A DNA stretch of 32,221 nt from Calditrichota bacterium (GCA_020051775.1 JAGVQJ010000058.1:1-32221), one strand, 5' to 3'; numbered from the stretch's first letter, positions 6,243-16,400 are shown. The notes: generated by a model not told the origin, from the letters alone. Numbers and translations: made by a program.

Positions 6243-9197
6243 ATGCTCGAAATCATCAACAAACTATTCGGCACAAAATCCAGCCGCGAGGTCAAGCGTA
6301 TTTCGCCTCTCGTGGCGGATATCAATCGCTTCTTCGGGGAATACGAATCCCTGAGCGATGAACAGCTCCGCGCCAAGACTGCCGAGTTCAAAGCTCGCGT
6401 ACAAGAGGGTGAGTCCTTAGACGATCTGCTCCCCGAAGCCTTCGCCGCAGTGAAATCCGCCTGCAAGCGCTTGCTGGGGCAAAAATGGGATGCCGGCGGC
6501 TTAAAAGTCACCTGGGACATGGTCCCTTATGACGTGCAGTTGATCGGCGGCATCGTTCTACATCAGGGCAAGATATCGGAAATGGCCACGGGTGAAGGCA
6601 AAACTCTGGTGGCGACCATGCCGCTCTATCTGAACGCGCTATCCGGCAAAGGTTCACATCTGGTCACGGTTAATGATTACCTGGCCTTACGTGACAGCCA
6701 GTGGATGGGCAAAATCTTCGAGTTCCTGGGGTTGTCGGTCGGCTGCATTTTATCGCACATGAGGCCGGATGAACGCCGCACCATGTACCAGGCCGACATC
6801 ACCTACGGCACCAACAATGAGTTCGGCTTCGATTATTTGCGCGACAACATGGCCTTGCGCCCCGAAGAAGTTGTGCAGCGCGGCCACAACTACGCCATCG
6901 TGGATGAAGTGGACTCGGTGCTGATTGATGAAGCCCGTACGCCGTTGATCATATCCGGCCCGGTATCGCGCAGCACGCATAAGTTTGATGAGTTGAAAGG
7001 ATCGGTCGAGCGGTTGGTTAAAAAGCAGAACGAGCTGGTCAATCGCCTGGTGGGTGAGGCTGAGAAGCTTTTAGAAGACGAATCCTCCGAAAACGAGTAC
7101 AAGGCCGGTGAAAAAATCCTGATGGCCCAGCATGGCGCTCCCAAGAACAAGCGCCTGCAGAAGCTCTTCCAGGAGGCCGGCGCCAAACGCCTCATGCAGC
7201 GTGTGGAAAGCGACTACCTGCGCGATAAAAAGATACCCGAGCTGGATGAACAGCTCTATTTCGCCATGGACGAGCAGCATCACACCATTGACCTGACGGA
7301 AATGGGCCGGCAAGAGTTGGCGAAATTAACGCACTCCGATTCCAACATGTTCATCATCCCCGACATGGCCGAGGAGATGGTGAAAATTGATGCTATGGAA
7401 AACGTCAGTCCCGAGAGCAAAATCGAGATGCGCACCAAGCTGGAAGATCTGTACATAGACCGCACCGAACGTAATCATAACATCGGCCAGTTGCTCCGCG
7501 CTCACATGCTGTATGAGCGCGACGTAGAGTATGTCGTCGAAGACAACGCGCGCGTTATCATCGTAGATGAATTCACCGGCCGCCTGCAATATGGCCGCCG
7601 CTATAGTGACGGTCTGCATCAAGCGATTGAAGCCAAGGAAAACGTGCAGATCGAGCGCGAAACCCAGACCATCGCCACGATCACCCTGCAGAATTACTTC
7701 CGGCTTTATGACAAATTAGCCGGCATGACCGGAACTGCCGAAACCGAAGAACAGGAATTTTTCGACATTTACAAGCTGGAAGTGATGGTCATCCCTACCA
7801 ATCGCCCGGCAATTCGCAAGGATCACGACGACGTTATCTATAAGACCCGCAAGGAGAAATACGACGCGGTGCTGAGTGAAATTGAAGAGAATTATCGTCG
7901 CGGTCAGCCGGTGTTGGTGGGCACTACCAATGTGGAAGTGTCTGAGACGTTGGCGCGCCTGCTTCAGCGCATGAAGATCCCTCATGAGGTTCTTAATGCC
8001 AAGCACCATGCACGCGAGGCAGAAATAGTGGCCCGGGCCGGACAACCTCATTCCGTGACCATAGCCACCAACATGGCAGGCCGTGGCACGGACATCAAGT
8101 TGGGGCCTGGAGTGGTGGAATTGGGGGGTTTGCGCATTTTGGGAACCGAGCGCCACGAGGCGCGTCGTATTGACCGACAGTTGCGAGGCCGATCGGGCCG
8201 CCAAGGAGACCCAGGTTCTACCCTCTTTTTCCTCTCATTGGAGGATGATCTCATGCGCCTGTTCGGGTCCGAACGTATCGCCGGCATCATGGATCGCCTG
8301 GGCGTAAAGGAAGGGGAGGTCATCACGCATTCCATGATCACCAGCTCCATCGAACGCGCCCAGAAGCGAGTGGAAACGCAGAACTTCGCCATCCGCAAGC
8401 ATCTGCTTGAATATGACGACGTCATGAACAAGCAGCGTGAGGTGATCTACGAACGACGCAACCGCGTTCTCTTCGATGAAAATCTTGAGAACCTGGCGCT
8501 GGATCTGATGGACGAATGGATCGAAAACCTGGTGGCGCGCACCTGTGATGATGGCAACCCCGATGCATGGAATCTCGAGGAACTGCAGCGGAACTTAGCG
8601 GCGGTCTTGAGGGTTTACCTTGATCTGAACTTAGAGACGATTGGACATCTCAATCGCGAGGAATTGATTGAGAACGCCAAGCAGAGTGGTCGCGCCAATT
8701 TTGTGAAACGCAAAGCGGAAATTGATCCGGCGCTACTGTGGAATTTCCTGCAAGGCACTATTCTCGGGAATATTGATGAAGAGTGGAAGGATCACCTCTA
8801 TGAGATGGATCGCCTAAAAGAAGGTGTAGGATTACGCGCCTACGGCCAACGCGATCCCTTGGTAGAATTCAAGAAAGAGGGCTTCAATCTCTTCGAGGAG
8901 ATGTTGGAGAGAATCAATCAGAAATCCCTGCGGGCAATATTCCAAAGCCGCATTCTGGCTGAATCCCGGGCTCCGCAACGGATCGCGCCTGAAAAGATGC
9001 GGCAAATGCATCGGGAAGCCGCCGGTTTGGCTTACGCGTTCGCTCAGGCGCCGCCGCCTCAGGATGAACCTCGTCAGGCCGCCACCGCCAGTGCGACCCC
9101 TCGACCGCAACCGGTGCAAAAAGGTAAAACCCCCGGCCGCAATGATCCTTGCCCCTGCGGCAGCGGGAAGAAATACAAACATTGCCATGGAGCCTGA
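6243..9197 (+). CDS. secA: Preprotein translocase ATPase SecA
   Basis: MATGEGKTLVATMPLYLNAL, TYGTNNEFGFDYLRDNM, VDEVDSVLIDEARTPLIISGP, GMTGTAETEEQEF, TNMAGRGTDIKLG, RQLRGRSGRQGDPG; C-terminal zinc-binding CPCGSGKKYKHCHG. Confidence 0.99.
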   Translation: MLEIINKLFGTKSSREVKRISPLVADINRFFGEYESLSDEQLRAKTAEFKARVQEGESLDDLLPEAFAAVKSACKRLLGQKWDAGGLKVTWDMVPYDVQLIGGIVLHQGKISEMATGEGKTLVATMPLYLNALSGKGSHLVTVNDYLALRDSQWMGKIFEFLGLSVGCILSHMRPDERRTMYQADITYGTNNEFGFDYLRDNMALRPEEVVQRGHNYAIVDEVDSVLIDEARTPLIISGPVSRSTHKFDELKGSVERLVKKQNELVNRLVGEAEKLLEDESSENEYKAGEKILMAQHGAPKNKRLQKLFQEAGAKRLMQRVESDYLRDKKIPELDEQLYFAMDEQHHTIDLTEMGRQELAKLTHSDSNMFIIPDMAEEMVKIDAMENVSPESKIEMRTKLEDLYIDRTERNHNIGQLLRAHMLYERDVEYVVEDNARVIIVDEFTGRLQYGRRYSDGLHQAIEAKENVQIERETQTIATITLQNYFRLYDKLAGMTGTAETEEQEFFDIYKLEVMVIPTNRPAIRKDHDDVIYKTRKEKYDAVLSEIEENYRRGQPVLVGTTNVEVSETLARLLQRMKIPHEVLNAKHHAREAEIVARAGQPHSVTIATNMAGRGTDIKLGPGVVELGGLRILGTERHEARRIDRQLRGRSGRQGDPGSTLFFLSLEDDLMRLFGSERIAGIMDRLGVKEGEVITHSMITSSIERAQKRVETQNFAIRKHLLEYDDVMNKQREVIYERRNRVLFDENLENLALDLMDEWIENLVARTCDDGNPDAWNLEELQRNLAAVLRVYLDLNLETIGHLNREELIENAKQSGRANFVKRKAEIDPALLWNFLQGTILGNIDEEWKDHLYEMDRLKEGVGLRAYGQRDPLVEFKKEGFNLFEEMLERINQKSLRAIFQSRILAESRAPQRIAPEKMRQMHREAAGLAYAFAQAPPPQDEPRQAATASATPRPQPVQKGKTPGRNDPCPCGSGKKYKHCHGA

Positions 9198-9308
9198 TTT
9201 AGGGACAAGAAAAGGAAAAAACACTTTCCTTCTCGCAGATTTCTTATTATATTACTAAGGGGAATCTTACGATGAGGGGGGATTACCACGGACTTATATG
9301 AGGCCCCC

Positions 9309-9791
9309 ATGTATCAACGCATCATGGAGCTCCTGGTCTTGCTGATGGATGAATTTGGCAAAGTCAGCATGCAAAGCGACCAGATGGATCATATCAGCGA
9401 AGATCTCCTTCGCCGCGGCTATACCGAACAGGAAATCAATACCGCATTTTTTTGGCTGTACCACCGTTTCTGGGGGGAAGGGGATAACTCTTTCCCGCAT
9501 TCGCTGGATATTCAGGAACCTGCAGAAACGGCTCACCGCATGCTCAATTCCGTCGAACGGCGTTACGTTACGTCGGAAGCTTTTGGTTATCTGCTGCAAC
9601 TGCGTAACTTAAAGTTGATTACCAACCGCGACATGGAGAAGATCATCGAACGCACTGTCATCCTGGAGGTGGTGCCCGCGGGGATTGAAGAAATAAAAAT
9701 GGTAACGCAATCGGTCTTATTCGAAGACAACATGCAAGGGGGCGGATCCAGGTCCGTCGTCCCACCCAGTCAAAGCGAGACGTTTCACTAG
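9309..9791 (+). CDS. smg: Smg family protein (DUF494)
   Basis: MELLVLLMDEF, DLLRRGYTEQEINTAFFWLYHR, conserved length, and position directly upstream of topA. Confidence 0.82.
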   Translation: MYQRIMELLVLLMDEFGKVSMQSDQMDHISEDLLRRGYTEQEINTAFFWLYHRFWGEGDNSFPHSLDIQEPAETAHRMLNSVERRYVTSEAFGYLLQLRNLKLITNRDMEKIIERTVILEVVPAGIEEIKMVTQSVLFEDNMQGGGSRSVVPPSQSETFH

Positions 9792-9895
9792 GCTTTAATC
9801 AGGCGGAAATGCCTGACCACTACGTATCATAACAGAAGATAGATCTTTCCGTATCTTCAAACATCATTAATTGACTTCTCATTAACGGCTGATCA

Positions 9896-12124
9896 ATGAA
9901 TCTGGTTATTGTCGAATCGCCGGCAAAAGCTCATACCATTAAGAAGTTTCTTGGCCCCAACTTCAAAGTCACAGCCTCCTTAGGACACATAAAGGATTTG
10001 CCGACTAAGACTTTGGGCGTGGATATAGATAAAAACTTCGCGCCTCATTATGAGGTAGTTCCCGGCCGAAAAAAAGTCGTGGATGCTATCCGGGCTGAAG
10101 CTGCAAATGCCGATCGCGTCTACATCGCAACCGACCCTGACCGTGAAGGCGAAGCGATCGCTGCCCATGTGGCAGAAATCATCCATGCCAGTCACAGTTC
10201 CCCTTATCGAGTCCTCTTCCACGAGATCACTCGCAGCGCCGTACAGCGCGCCATTGACTCGCCCATTACCATAGATCAAAACAAAGTTGATGCACAGATC
10301 GCTCGCCGCATTGTGGATCGCTTGGTCGGCTATCAAGTCAGTCCCTTCATCTGGAAGACTGTGGCTAAGGGGCTTTCCGCCGGACGAGTGCAATCGGTGG
10401 CGTTGCGACTGGTTTGCGAGCGAGAACAGGAGATCCGCATTTTCGTCCCGGAAGAGTATTGGTCCGTCCATGCAAAGTTTTCGGGACAAGGTGTGTCGCC
10501 ATTCTGGGCGGAGTTAGTTCAGGATCACGGCAGCAAAGTTAAATTGCCGGATGAAACGGCTACCCAGGATATGGTTGCCCGGGTTAAGGGTGCGACTTAT
10601 CATGTGGCCGATGTTAAACGCACCGTGTTGCGTTCCAAGCCCTATGCGCCATATACCACCAGTACGTTGCAACAAGACGCCGCTCGCCGCCTACGGTTGA
10701 CGCCTAAAAGAACCATGTCGCTTGCCCAGACCCTTTATGAGGGTGTGGATCTGCCTGACGGTGAAAGCGTGGGTCTCATCACTTATATGAGAACCGACTC
10801 CACGCGCATTGCCAATGAAGCGTTAGGAGCCTCACGCGATTTTATCCTGAACGTGTATGGTGATAAATACCTGCCGCCCAAAGCGCGTGTGTATACCAGC
10901 AAGAAGAGCGCTCAAGACGCTCATGAAGCCATCCGTCCCACTGACGTGTCGCGCACTCCGGAGGACTTGAAGAATGTGCTGGATGCGCCTCTTTGGAAGC
11001 TCTACAACCTGATTTGGACTCGCTTTGTTTCCAGTCAGATGATGGAAGCGGTCTTTGATGTGACTACGGTCGAAGTCGAAGGGGACGGTCTGTTATTCCG
11101 AGCCCGCGGCCAGATACGCACTTTTGACGGTTGGCAGAGAGTTTACCCCGTTGACCAGGAGAAAGAAGACACTTTACCGGTTCTTCCCGACAGTTTCAAG
11201 GCCGGCTTCCCACTCGATTTGAAAGACCTGGAATCCAAGCAACATTTCACTCAACCGCCACCTCGGTTCACAGAAGCTTCGCTGATAAAGGCCTTAGATG
11301 AACTGGGTATAGGCCGGCCCAGCACTTATGCTTCCATTATCAGTACTCTCTATGACCGCACTTACATCAAGGCCGAAGAGCGCAAGCTGAACCCTACCGC
11401 ACTGGGCGAGACGGTCAATGGCATTCTCATCAGCCTTTTCCCCGATATATTCGAAGTTGGCTTTACGGCCACGCTGGAAGGGCAACTGGATCAAGTGGAA
11501 GAGGGCACTCCCTGGGCACAGGTAGTTAACGATTTTTACCAACCCTTTTCGCGATCCTTGCAGGCTGCAGAGGGCAAACGCAAAGAAGTCAAGCAACAGG
11601 TGCAGGAACAGACTCCTACAGATGAAATCTGCGAAAAGTGCGGTAAACCCATGGCCGTTAAATGGAGCCGCCGCGGGCAGTTCCTGGCCTGTACCGGCTT
11701 CCCAGATTGCCGTAATACCCGACCCTTGGAAGCGCCCAAAGCGTCCGGCAAACTCTGTCCGGACTGCGGCGGCGCCTTGGTGATTAAGGAAGGCAAGTAC
11801 GGTCGTTTCCAGGGCTGTTCCAACTACCCCACCTGCCGTCACATCGAACCGTTGACGACGGGTGTTAAGTGTCCCAATGGTTGCGGCGGCGAGTTGGTGG
11901 AAAAACAGAGCAAGAAAGGCCGTTTCTATTCGTGCAGCAATTACCCAAGCTGTAAGTTTCATGTTCAGCAGCGCCCAGAGCCAGTCGCTTGTCCTGAATG
12001 TGGCCACCCCTTCATGGTACACGGCAAAGGCGCTGAGGACGGTCAATTGACCTGTCCGAAGTGTAAGACAGTGGTTTCCGCCAAACCTGGGGAAGTAGAG
12101 ATCTCGGCCGCCGTAGGAGATTAA
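9896..12124 (+). CDS. topA: DNA topoisomerase I (type IA) with C-terminal zinc-finger repeats
   Basis: LVIVESPAKAHTIKKFLG, TDPDREGEAIAAH, SAGRVQSVALRLV, LITYMRTDSTRIA, AHEAIRPTD, GIGRPSTYASII; C-terminal CxxC-type fingers (CEKCGKPM, CPDCGGAL, CPNGCGGEL, CPECGHP). Confidence 0.98.
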   Translation: MNLVIVESPAKAHTIKKFLGPNFKVTASLGHIKDLPTKTLGVDIDKNFAPHYEVVPGRKKVVDAIRAEAANADRVYIATDPDREGEAIAAHVAEIIHASHSSPYRVLFHEITRSAVQRAIDSPITIDQNKVDAQIARRIVDRLVGYQVSPFIWKTVAKGLSAGRVQSVALRLVCEREQEIRIFVPEEYWSVHAKFSGQGVSPFWAELVQDHGSKVKLPDETATQDMVARVKGATYHVADVKRTVLRSKPYAPYTTSTLQQDAARRLRLTPKRTMSLAQTLYEGVDLPDGESVGLITYMRTDSTRIANEALGASRDFILNVYGDKYLPPKARVYTSKKSAQDAHEAIRPTDVSRTPEDLKNVLDAPLWKLYNLIWTRFVSSQMMEAVFDVTTVEVEGDGLLFRARGQIRTFDGWQRVYPVDQEKEDTLPVLPDSFKAGFPLDLKDLESKQHFTQPPPRFTEASLIKALDELGIGRPSTYASIISTLYDRTYIKAEERKLNPTALGETVNGILISLFPDIFEVGFTATLEGQLDQVEEGTPWAQVVNDFYQPFSRSLQAAEGKRKEVKQQVQEQTPTDEICEKCGKPMAVKWSRRGQFLACTGFPDCRNTRPLEAPKASGKLCPDCGGALVIKEGKYGRFQGCSNYPTCRHIEPLTTGVKCPNGCGGELVEKQSKKGRFYSCSNYPSCKFHVQQRPEPVACPECGHPFMVHGKGAEDGQLTCPKCKTVVSAKPGEVEISAAVGD

Positions 12125-12158
12125 TAACTCGAATCGCCGGCTTCGCGTTTGGATACTA

Positions 12159-13058
12159 ATGGACGAGCAAATCGCAGGTTATCTGAATTACATGCGCGAT
12201 GAAGTTCGTGCCTCGATGAATACCGTCGCAGCTTACCGGCGCGATCTGTCACAGTTCCAGCAATTCCTGGAACATGGGGGACGGGGGGGAGTCATAAGCC
12301 CGCATTCCGTCCATGATTTCGGCGCTTTTCTGCTGCGCAGCGGCATGGCGCGAGCCAGCGTGGAACGGAAACTTTCTTGTTTGCGCAGTTTTTGCAAATA
12401 TTTATCGGTTCATGGTAGTATCAATATTGGAATCCCGTGGCGCATACTTTTACCGCGAAAAGGTCTGCGACTGCCTCGCTTTGTGGAGCAGGATCCACTC
12501 AATCAACTTATTGAATCGTTAGGCGTACAAGGAGAACTGTCGGCCCGAACCAGGCTGATCATCGAACTGCTTTACGGCTGTGGATTGCGAGTCAGTGAAC
12601 TGGCTGGGATCTGCTTGGATGATTTCGACGGGAATCGCCGTATTCTCCGGGTCAAGGGCAAAGGTAGTAAAGAGCGCATGGTTCCGGTGGGTGGGCCGGC
12701 GCAAGAAAGTTTAAAGACGTATTTGAGCCTCCGAGGTTCGGTGGCCATGCAGCGCGGCTTCACGGTTACCACCACAGTGCTGATCATTAACGCCGGCGGC
12801 CAATCCTTATCCGTCCGGGGAATTCAACGTACCGTGGGCCGTGTATTAGAGAAACTGCCCCATTCGCCGGGACAGAATCCGCATCTTTTGCGGCACAGTT
12901 TTGCAACCCATTTATTAGAGAACGGAGCCGATCTTCGCGCCATTCAGGAATTGCTTGGGCATTCATCAGTATCTACCACGCAGAAATACACACACGTATG
13001 CCGTCGTAAACTCATGGAGGTCTATCGAAAAGCACATCCTCGGGCCGAAAAAACGTGA
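12159..13058 (+). CDS. Tyrosine recombinase XerC/XerD family
   Basis: N-terminal SAM-like domain; catalytic signatures LLYGCGLRVSELAGI, KGKGSKERMVPV, HLLRHSFATHLLENGADLRAIQELLGHSSVSTTQKYTHV. Confidence 0.93.
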   Translation: MDEQIAGYLNYMRDEVRASMNTVAAYRRDLSQFQQFLEHGGRGGVISPHSVHDFGAFLLRSGMARASVERKLSCLRSFCKYLSVHGSINIGIPWRILLPRKGLRLPRFVEQDPLNQLIESLGVQGELSARTRLIIELLYGCGLRVSELAGICLDDFDGNRRILRVKGKGSKERMVPVGGPAQESLKTYLSLRGSVAMQRGFTVTTTVLIINAGGQSLSVRGIQRTVGRVLEKLPHSPGQNPHLLRHSFATHLLENGADLRAIQELLGHSSVSTTQKYTHVCRRKLMEVYRKAHPRAEKT

Positions 13059-13092
13059 TGTTCAGGACCATAACCCTTCGAAAGGAGAAATT

Positions 13093-13383
13093 ATGCGAGT
13101 CAATGTCTCTGCCAGGCACTTTAAAGCCAGCGACAAATTGCAGGAATTTGCCACCAGCGAAGTCTTGCGCTTAAAAAAATTTTTCGACAACATCATTGAT
13201 GGCGAGGTAGTCCTGAGTTGGCAAAGAGGCAGCAAAACGTCCGAAATCAACCTGAATGTCAATGGTACCAAGCTGACTGCGACCGAGGCCAGCGACGATT
13301 TTTACAAGTGCATCCCTAAAACTGTTGATAAGCTCGAAAGACAACTGCGCAAATACAAAGGTAAATTGTATAAAGGCAGGTAG
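13093..13383 (+). CDS. hpf: Ribosome hibernation promoting factor (short HPF / RaiA family)
   Basis: MRVNVSARHFKASDKLQEFATSEVLRLKKFFDNI; AAAGGAG ribosome-binding site; no long C-terminal domain. Confidence 0.92.
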   Translation: MRVNVSARHFKASDKLQEFATSEVLRLKKFFDNIIDGEVVLSWQRGSKTSEINLNVNGTKLTATEASDDFYKCIPKTVDKLERQLRKYKGKLYKGR

Positions 13384-13407
13384 TAAATTCTTGAGAATCA
13401 ATCATCA

Positions 13408-13443
13408 GGGCGGGTTGGACTTTTATTAGTTTACCCGCCCTTT
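13408..13443 (+). terminator. Stem-loop terminator after hpf
   Basis: GGGCGGGT (13408-13415) pairs with ACCCGCCC (13433-13440) followed by TTT. Confidence 0.6.
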
Positions 13444-13465
13444 CACCTTATGATTGAGCGATCCT

Positions 13466-14434
13466 ATGGAAAATCTTGAAGTGGGGCTCTTTTTCAAAGA
13501 AAACGAAACCCGGCTGGGTCTGGAAATAGTTACCACCCGAGAAGGGTTGCGACGCAAGATTACCCAGAAGAATCTTCACCGACCGGGACTGGCTTTGGCC
13601 GGTTTCCTTGAATTGTTCACGTTTGATCGCATTCAAATCGTGGGCAATACGGAAATGTCTTACCTGCGGAACTTATCCGAACGTGAGCGGCGAGTTAAGT
13701 TCCAGAAAGTATTCAATTACGACATTCCATTATTGATTGTCACGGACTCCAACGAAGTCTTCCCCGAGATGATCGAGGAAGCCAATTTGAAAAAACTGGC
13801 GATTTTTCGCACGACTTACTCTACCACCGACCTGGTACATTTGCTCAGTAGTTATCTGGATGAGAAATTTGCCCCCAAGTTGACCCTCCACGGATCGCTT
13901 GTGGATGTTTATGGAACCGGCCTGCTGTTCACCGGACGATCTGCCATCGGCAAGTCCGAAATCGCCCTGGACTTGGTGGAACGGGGACATCGTCTGGTAG
14001 CTGATGATGTGGTCATACTGACCAAAAAAGCCGAAGGCGTATTGGTGGGTTCTGGACCTGATATGCTGAAGCACTTCATGGAGATTCGCGGGGTTGGCAT
14101 CATTGACGTGCGGCACATGTTCGGCGTACGAGCCATTCGCTTGCAAAAGCGAGTGGAAATGGAAGTAGAACTGGTAGATTGGAACACCGGTGAAAGTTAT
14201 GACCGTCTGGGATTGGATGAGGAATACCGCGACTTTCTGGATGTGAAAATCCCGTTGGTTAAGCTGCCTATTTTCCCCGGAAAGAATATCACAGTCATCG
14301 CCGAAGTTATTGCCTTGAACTTGCATCTGAAGATTTACGGTTACCATCCGGCGCAAGTGTTCAATACGCGGCTGCGGGACATTTTACTCAATAAGAAACA
14401 AGTCACAGATTATTTGGATAAGGATTTCGAGTAG
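13466..14434 (+). CDS. hprK: HPr kinase/phosphorylase
   Basis: Walker A FTGRSAIGKSEIALDLVERGHRLVADDVV and HprK signature MEIRGVGIIDVRHMFG; start at ATG 13466. Confidence 0.96.
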   Translation: MENLEVGLFFKENETRLGLEIVTTREGLRRKITQKNLHRPGLALAGFLELFTFDRIQIVGNTEMSYLRNLSERERRVKFQKVFNYDIPLLIVTDSNEVFPEMIEEANLKKLAIFRTTYSTTDLVHLLSSYLDEKFAPKLTLHGSLVDVYGTGLLFTGRSAIGKSEIALDLVERGHRLVADDVVILTKKAEGVLVGSGPDMLKHFMEIRGVGIIDVRHMFGVRAIRLQKRVEMEVELVDWNTGESYDRLGLDEEYRDFLDVKIPLVKLPIFPGKNITVIAEVIALNLHLKIYGYHPAQVFNTRLRDILLNKKQVTDYLDKDFE

Positions 14435-14442
14435 GATTCAGA

Positions 14443-14826
14443 ATGGCAGTGCGAGGAATAATCATCGCTCATGCAGATCTTGCGCAGGCGCTTATCACCA
14501 CGGTAGAATCCATCACCGGTCCTCAAGACGATCTGTTAGCCTTATCCAATATAAGCCTCTCCCGGGAAGAGATGGATCATTTAATCCGCCACTATCTGGA
14601 AGATGGCCAATCCACCATTTTCTTCACTGACTTCAGCGCGGGGAGCACCTATGCTGTGGCGCGGATCGCCATCAACTCGTATTGCCGACCCGGACGTGTG
14701 ATCTGCGATGCCATCAGCGGTGTCAATCTGCCCATGCTGCTTTCGTTTGTCACGAAAAGGAATAATCTGCCTTTTTCAGCCTTGATGGAAACGGTGCGCC
14801 AAGACGGTCATAGAGGAATTCAGTAA
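14443..14826 (+). CDS. PTS EIIA component, mannose/fructose/sorbose family
   Basis: GIIIAHADLAQAL with phosphoacceptor-type His; FTDFSAGSTYAVARIA; ISGVNLPMLLSF. Confidence 0.9.
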   Translation: MAVRGIIIAHADLAQALITTVESITGPQDDLLALSNISLSREEMDHLIRHYLEDGQSTIFFTDFSAGSTYAVARIAINSYCRPGRVICDAISGVNLPMLLSFVTKRNNLPFSALMETVRQDGHRGIQ

Positions 14827-14831
14827 TCGCC

Positions 14832-15356
14832 ATGATCAAGTGGAGACGTAGAACGGACGAAGAAAGCCGCGGTAATTTTTTTTACTTGCGCATTGATGAC
14901 CGTTTGATACACGGACAGGTAGTCGTGGGATGGGGTACGGTCTTAGACGTTAATCATCTGGTGCTGGTCAATGACCGAATCGCCGCTAATCCTTACGAAC
15001 GAGAGTTCTATCGTCAAGTCATCCCTGAGAGTATGGGCGGGGAGGTGGAAAGCCTGTCCGAGGCGATGAATCATGATATTTCACGGAAAGAGGGAAACTG
15101 TCGCTGTATTTTTGTGGTTGCCTCAGTGGAGGATGCTCGACGGTTAATCGAAGGCGGGAAAGTTCCGGACGCCCTCGTGCTGGGTGGCATTCATGCTCAG
15201 GAGGGGCGTAAGCGCATACTGGATTATCTTTACCTTTCAGAAGCGGAAATATCCATCCTGCAAGGTCTCGCGACGAAAGGTATCAAAGTCATTATCCGAG
15301 ATCTTCCCACCAGCGACTTTATGACTCTCCAGGAAGCGCTTCAAGCCTTACGATGA
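14832..15356 (+). CDS. PTS EIIB component, mannose/fructose/sorbose family
   Basis: LRIDDRLIHGQVVVGWGTVLDVNHLVLVND, characteristic EIIB-Man N-terminus with active-site His. Confidence 0.92.
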   Translation: MIKWRRRTDEESRGNFFYLRIDDRLIHGQVVVGWGTVLDVNHLVLVNDRIAANPYEREFYRQVIPESMGGEVESLSEAMNHDISRKEGNCRCIFVVASVEDARRLIEGGKVPDALVLGGIHAQEGRKRILDYLYLSEAEISILQGLATKGIKVIIRDLPTSDFMTLQEALQALR

Positions 15357-15478
15357 TTTCTATCCCTAAGCATGTTCTTTTATTTTCCATAATAATCTTC
15401 GTTACTTATCTGAGTCGTAAAATTCTTTGGTTGCTGAATTCTCTAATATCGAGCCGAAATGAAAAAGAACTATTCTGA
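15353..15478 (+). CDS. Possible 41-aa membrane microprotein (unlisted in ORF track)
   Basis: MISIPKHVLLFSIIIFVTYLSRKILWLLNSLISSRNEKELF*; ATGA overlap with the EIIB stop; hydrophobic core; fills the EIIB-MCE gap but overlaps the MCE start. Confidence 0.3.
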   Translation: MISIPKHVLLFSIIIFVTYLSRKILWLLNSLISSRNEKELF

Positions 15479-16400
15479 ATTCAAAATCGGGTTGTCGGTA
15501 ATCCTGGCCCTGGTGATCCTGATCGGCGCCATTATCTGGGGTAAAGGATACGCCCTGACAGCCAAATCCGTGAAAGTTGAGGTTCGCTTCTCGGACATCG
15601 CCGGGCTGGAAGAAGGCGCCTACGTTCTGGTCAATGGTTTACGCAAAGGCAAAGTACAACAATTCGTGCTGGAACAGAAGGACGTTCTGGTGCGCCTATC
15701 TTTGGATCAGAAGGTGAAGCTTAACGACGACGCCGTTTTCGAAATCACCAGTCCGGATTTGATGGGTGGCAAGGTCGTTAATATCTCGCCCGGCACTTCC
15801 GGATTTGCACCAACGCCGGGATATATCTTCGTCGGTAAAGCCGGCGGCGGCATGAATGAACTCATGCGCATGTCTTCCAGCCTAGTGGATGACGTAAAGC
15901 GGCTGTTGGGTGTGCTGGAAGCAACCGCAGTCAATATTAATAAAACCGCCGGCGATCCTCGTTTGCAGGAAGCCTTTCTTTCCAGTGTGAATAATTTGGA
16001 TAAATCTTCGCAGCGCACCCTGGAATTGATTACCATCAACGAAGGCAAATTGAATGAAGTGATGGACAATCTCGTCGTTACCACCAATAGTGTGCGCGGT
16101 TTGATCGAAAACAGCAGCGGTGAGTTTAGTCAATCTGTAATTGAATTCCATACCTTTGTGACGGAGTTGAACCGAATCTCCCAGGACGTTCATCAAGTTG
16201 TGAACCAACTGAACAATAACGACGGCACCCTCGGCCAACTGATCAACCAGGGCGACTTGGCCGATGATCTCAAACACACTTTGGCCGGTATAGATTCTCT
16301 GGTGGCTCAAATTCGCTATGAGGGTCTTCAAACCAACGTCAGCCTGTTCGGCTCGAAAAAACCAAAACCGCCACGACCCGACAAAGATAAGGGACGGTAG
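15459..16400 (+). CDS. MCE-family (MlaD-like) lipid-transport substrate-binding protein
   Basis: MKKNYSEFKIGLSVILALVILIGAIIWGKGY membrane anchor; FSDIAGLEEGAYVLVNGLRKGKV and ITSPDLMGGKVVNISPG MCE-domain signatures. Confidence 0.92.
   Translation: MKKNYSEFKIGLSVILALVILIGAIIWGKGYALTAKSVKVEVRFSDIAGLEEGAYVLVNGLRKGKVQQFVLEQKDVLVRLSLDQKVKLNDDAVFEITSPDLMGGKVVNISPGTSGFAPTPGYIFVGKAGGGMNELMRMSSSLVDDVKRLLGVLEATAVNINKTAGDPRLQEAFLSSVNNLDKSSQRTLELITINEGKLNEVMDNLVVTTNSVRGLIENSSGEFSQSVIEFHTFVTELNRISQDVHQVVNQLNNNDGTLGQLINQGDLADDLKHTLAGIDSLVAQIRYEGLQTNVSLFGSKKPKPPRPDKDKGR

Noticed and set aside
9834-9858. Imperfect inverted repeat GAAGATA...TATCTTC upstream of topA as terminator
   Set aside because: AT-rich, no following T-run; too weak to call.
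11294-12046. 250-aa minus-strand ORF opposite the topA C-terminus
   Set aside because: Antisense of the zinc-finger coding region; no domain recognised. Shadow ORF.
12159-13058. Tyrosine recombinase as evidence of an integrated mobile element
   Set aside because: Context (smg-topA-xer-hpf) and full catalytic set fit a housekeeping XerC/D; no att-like repeats or cargo seen nearby.
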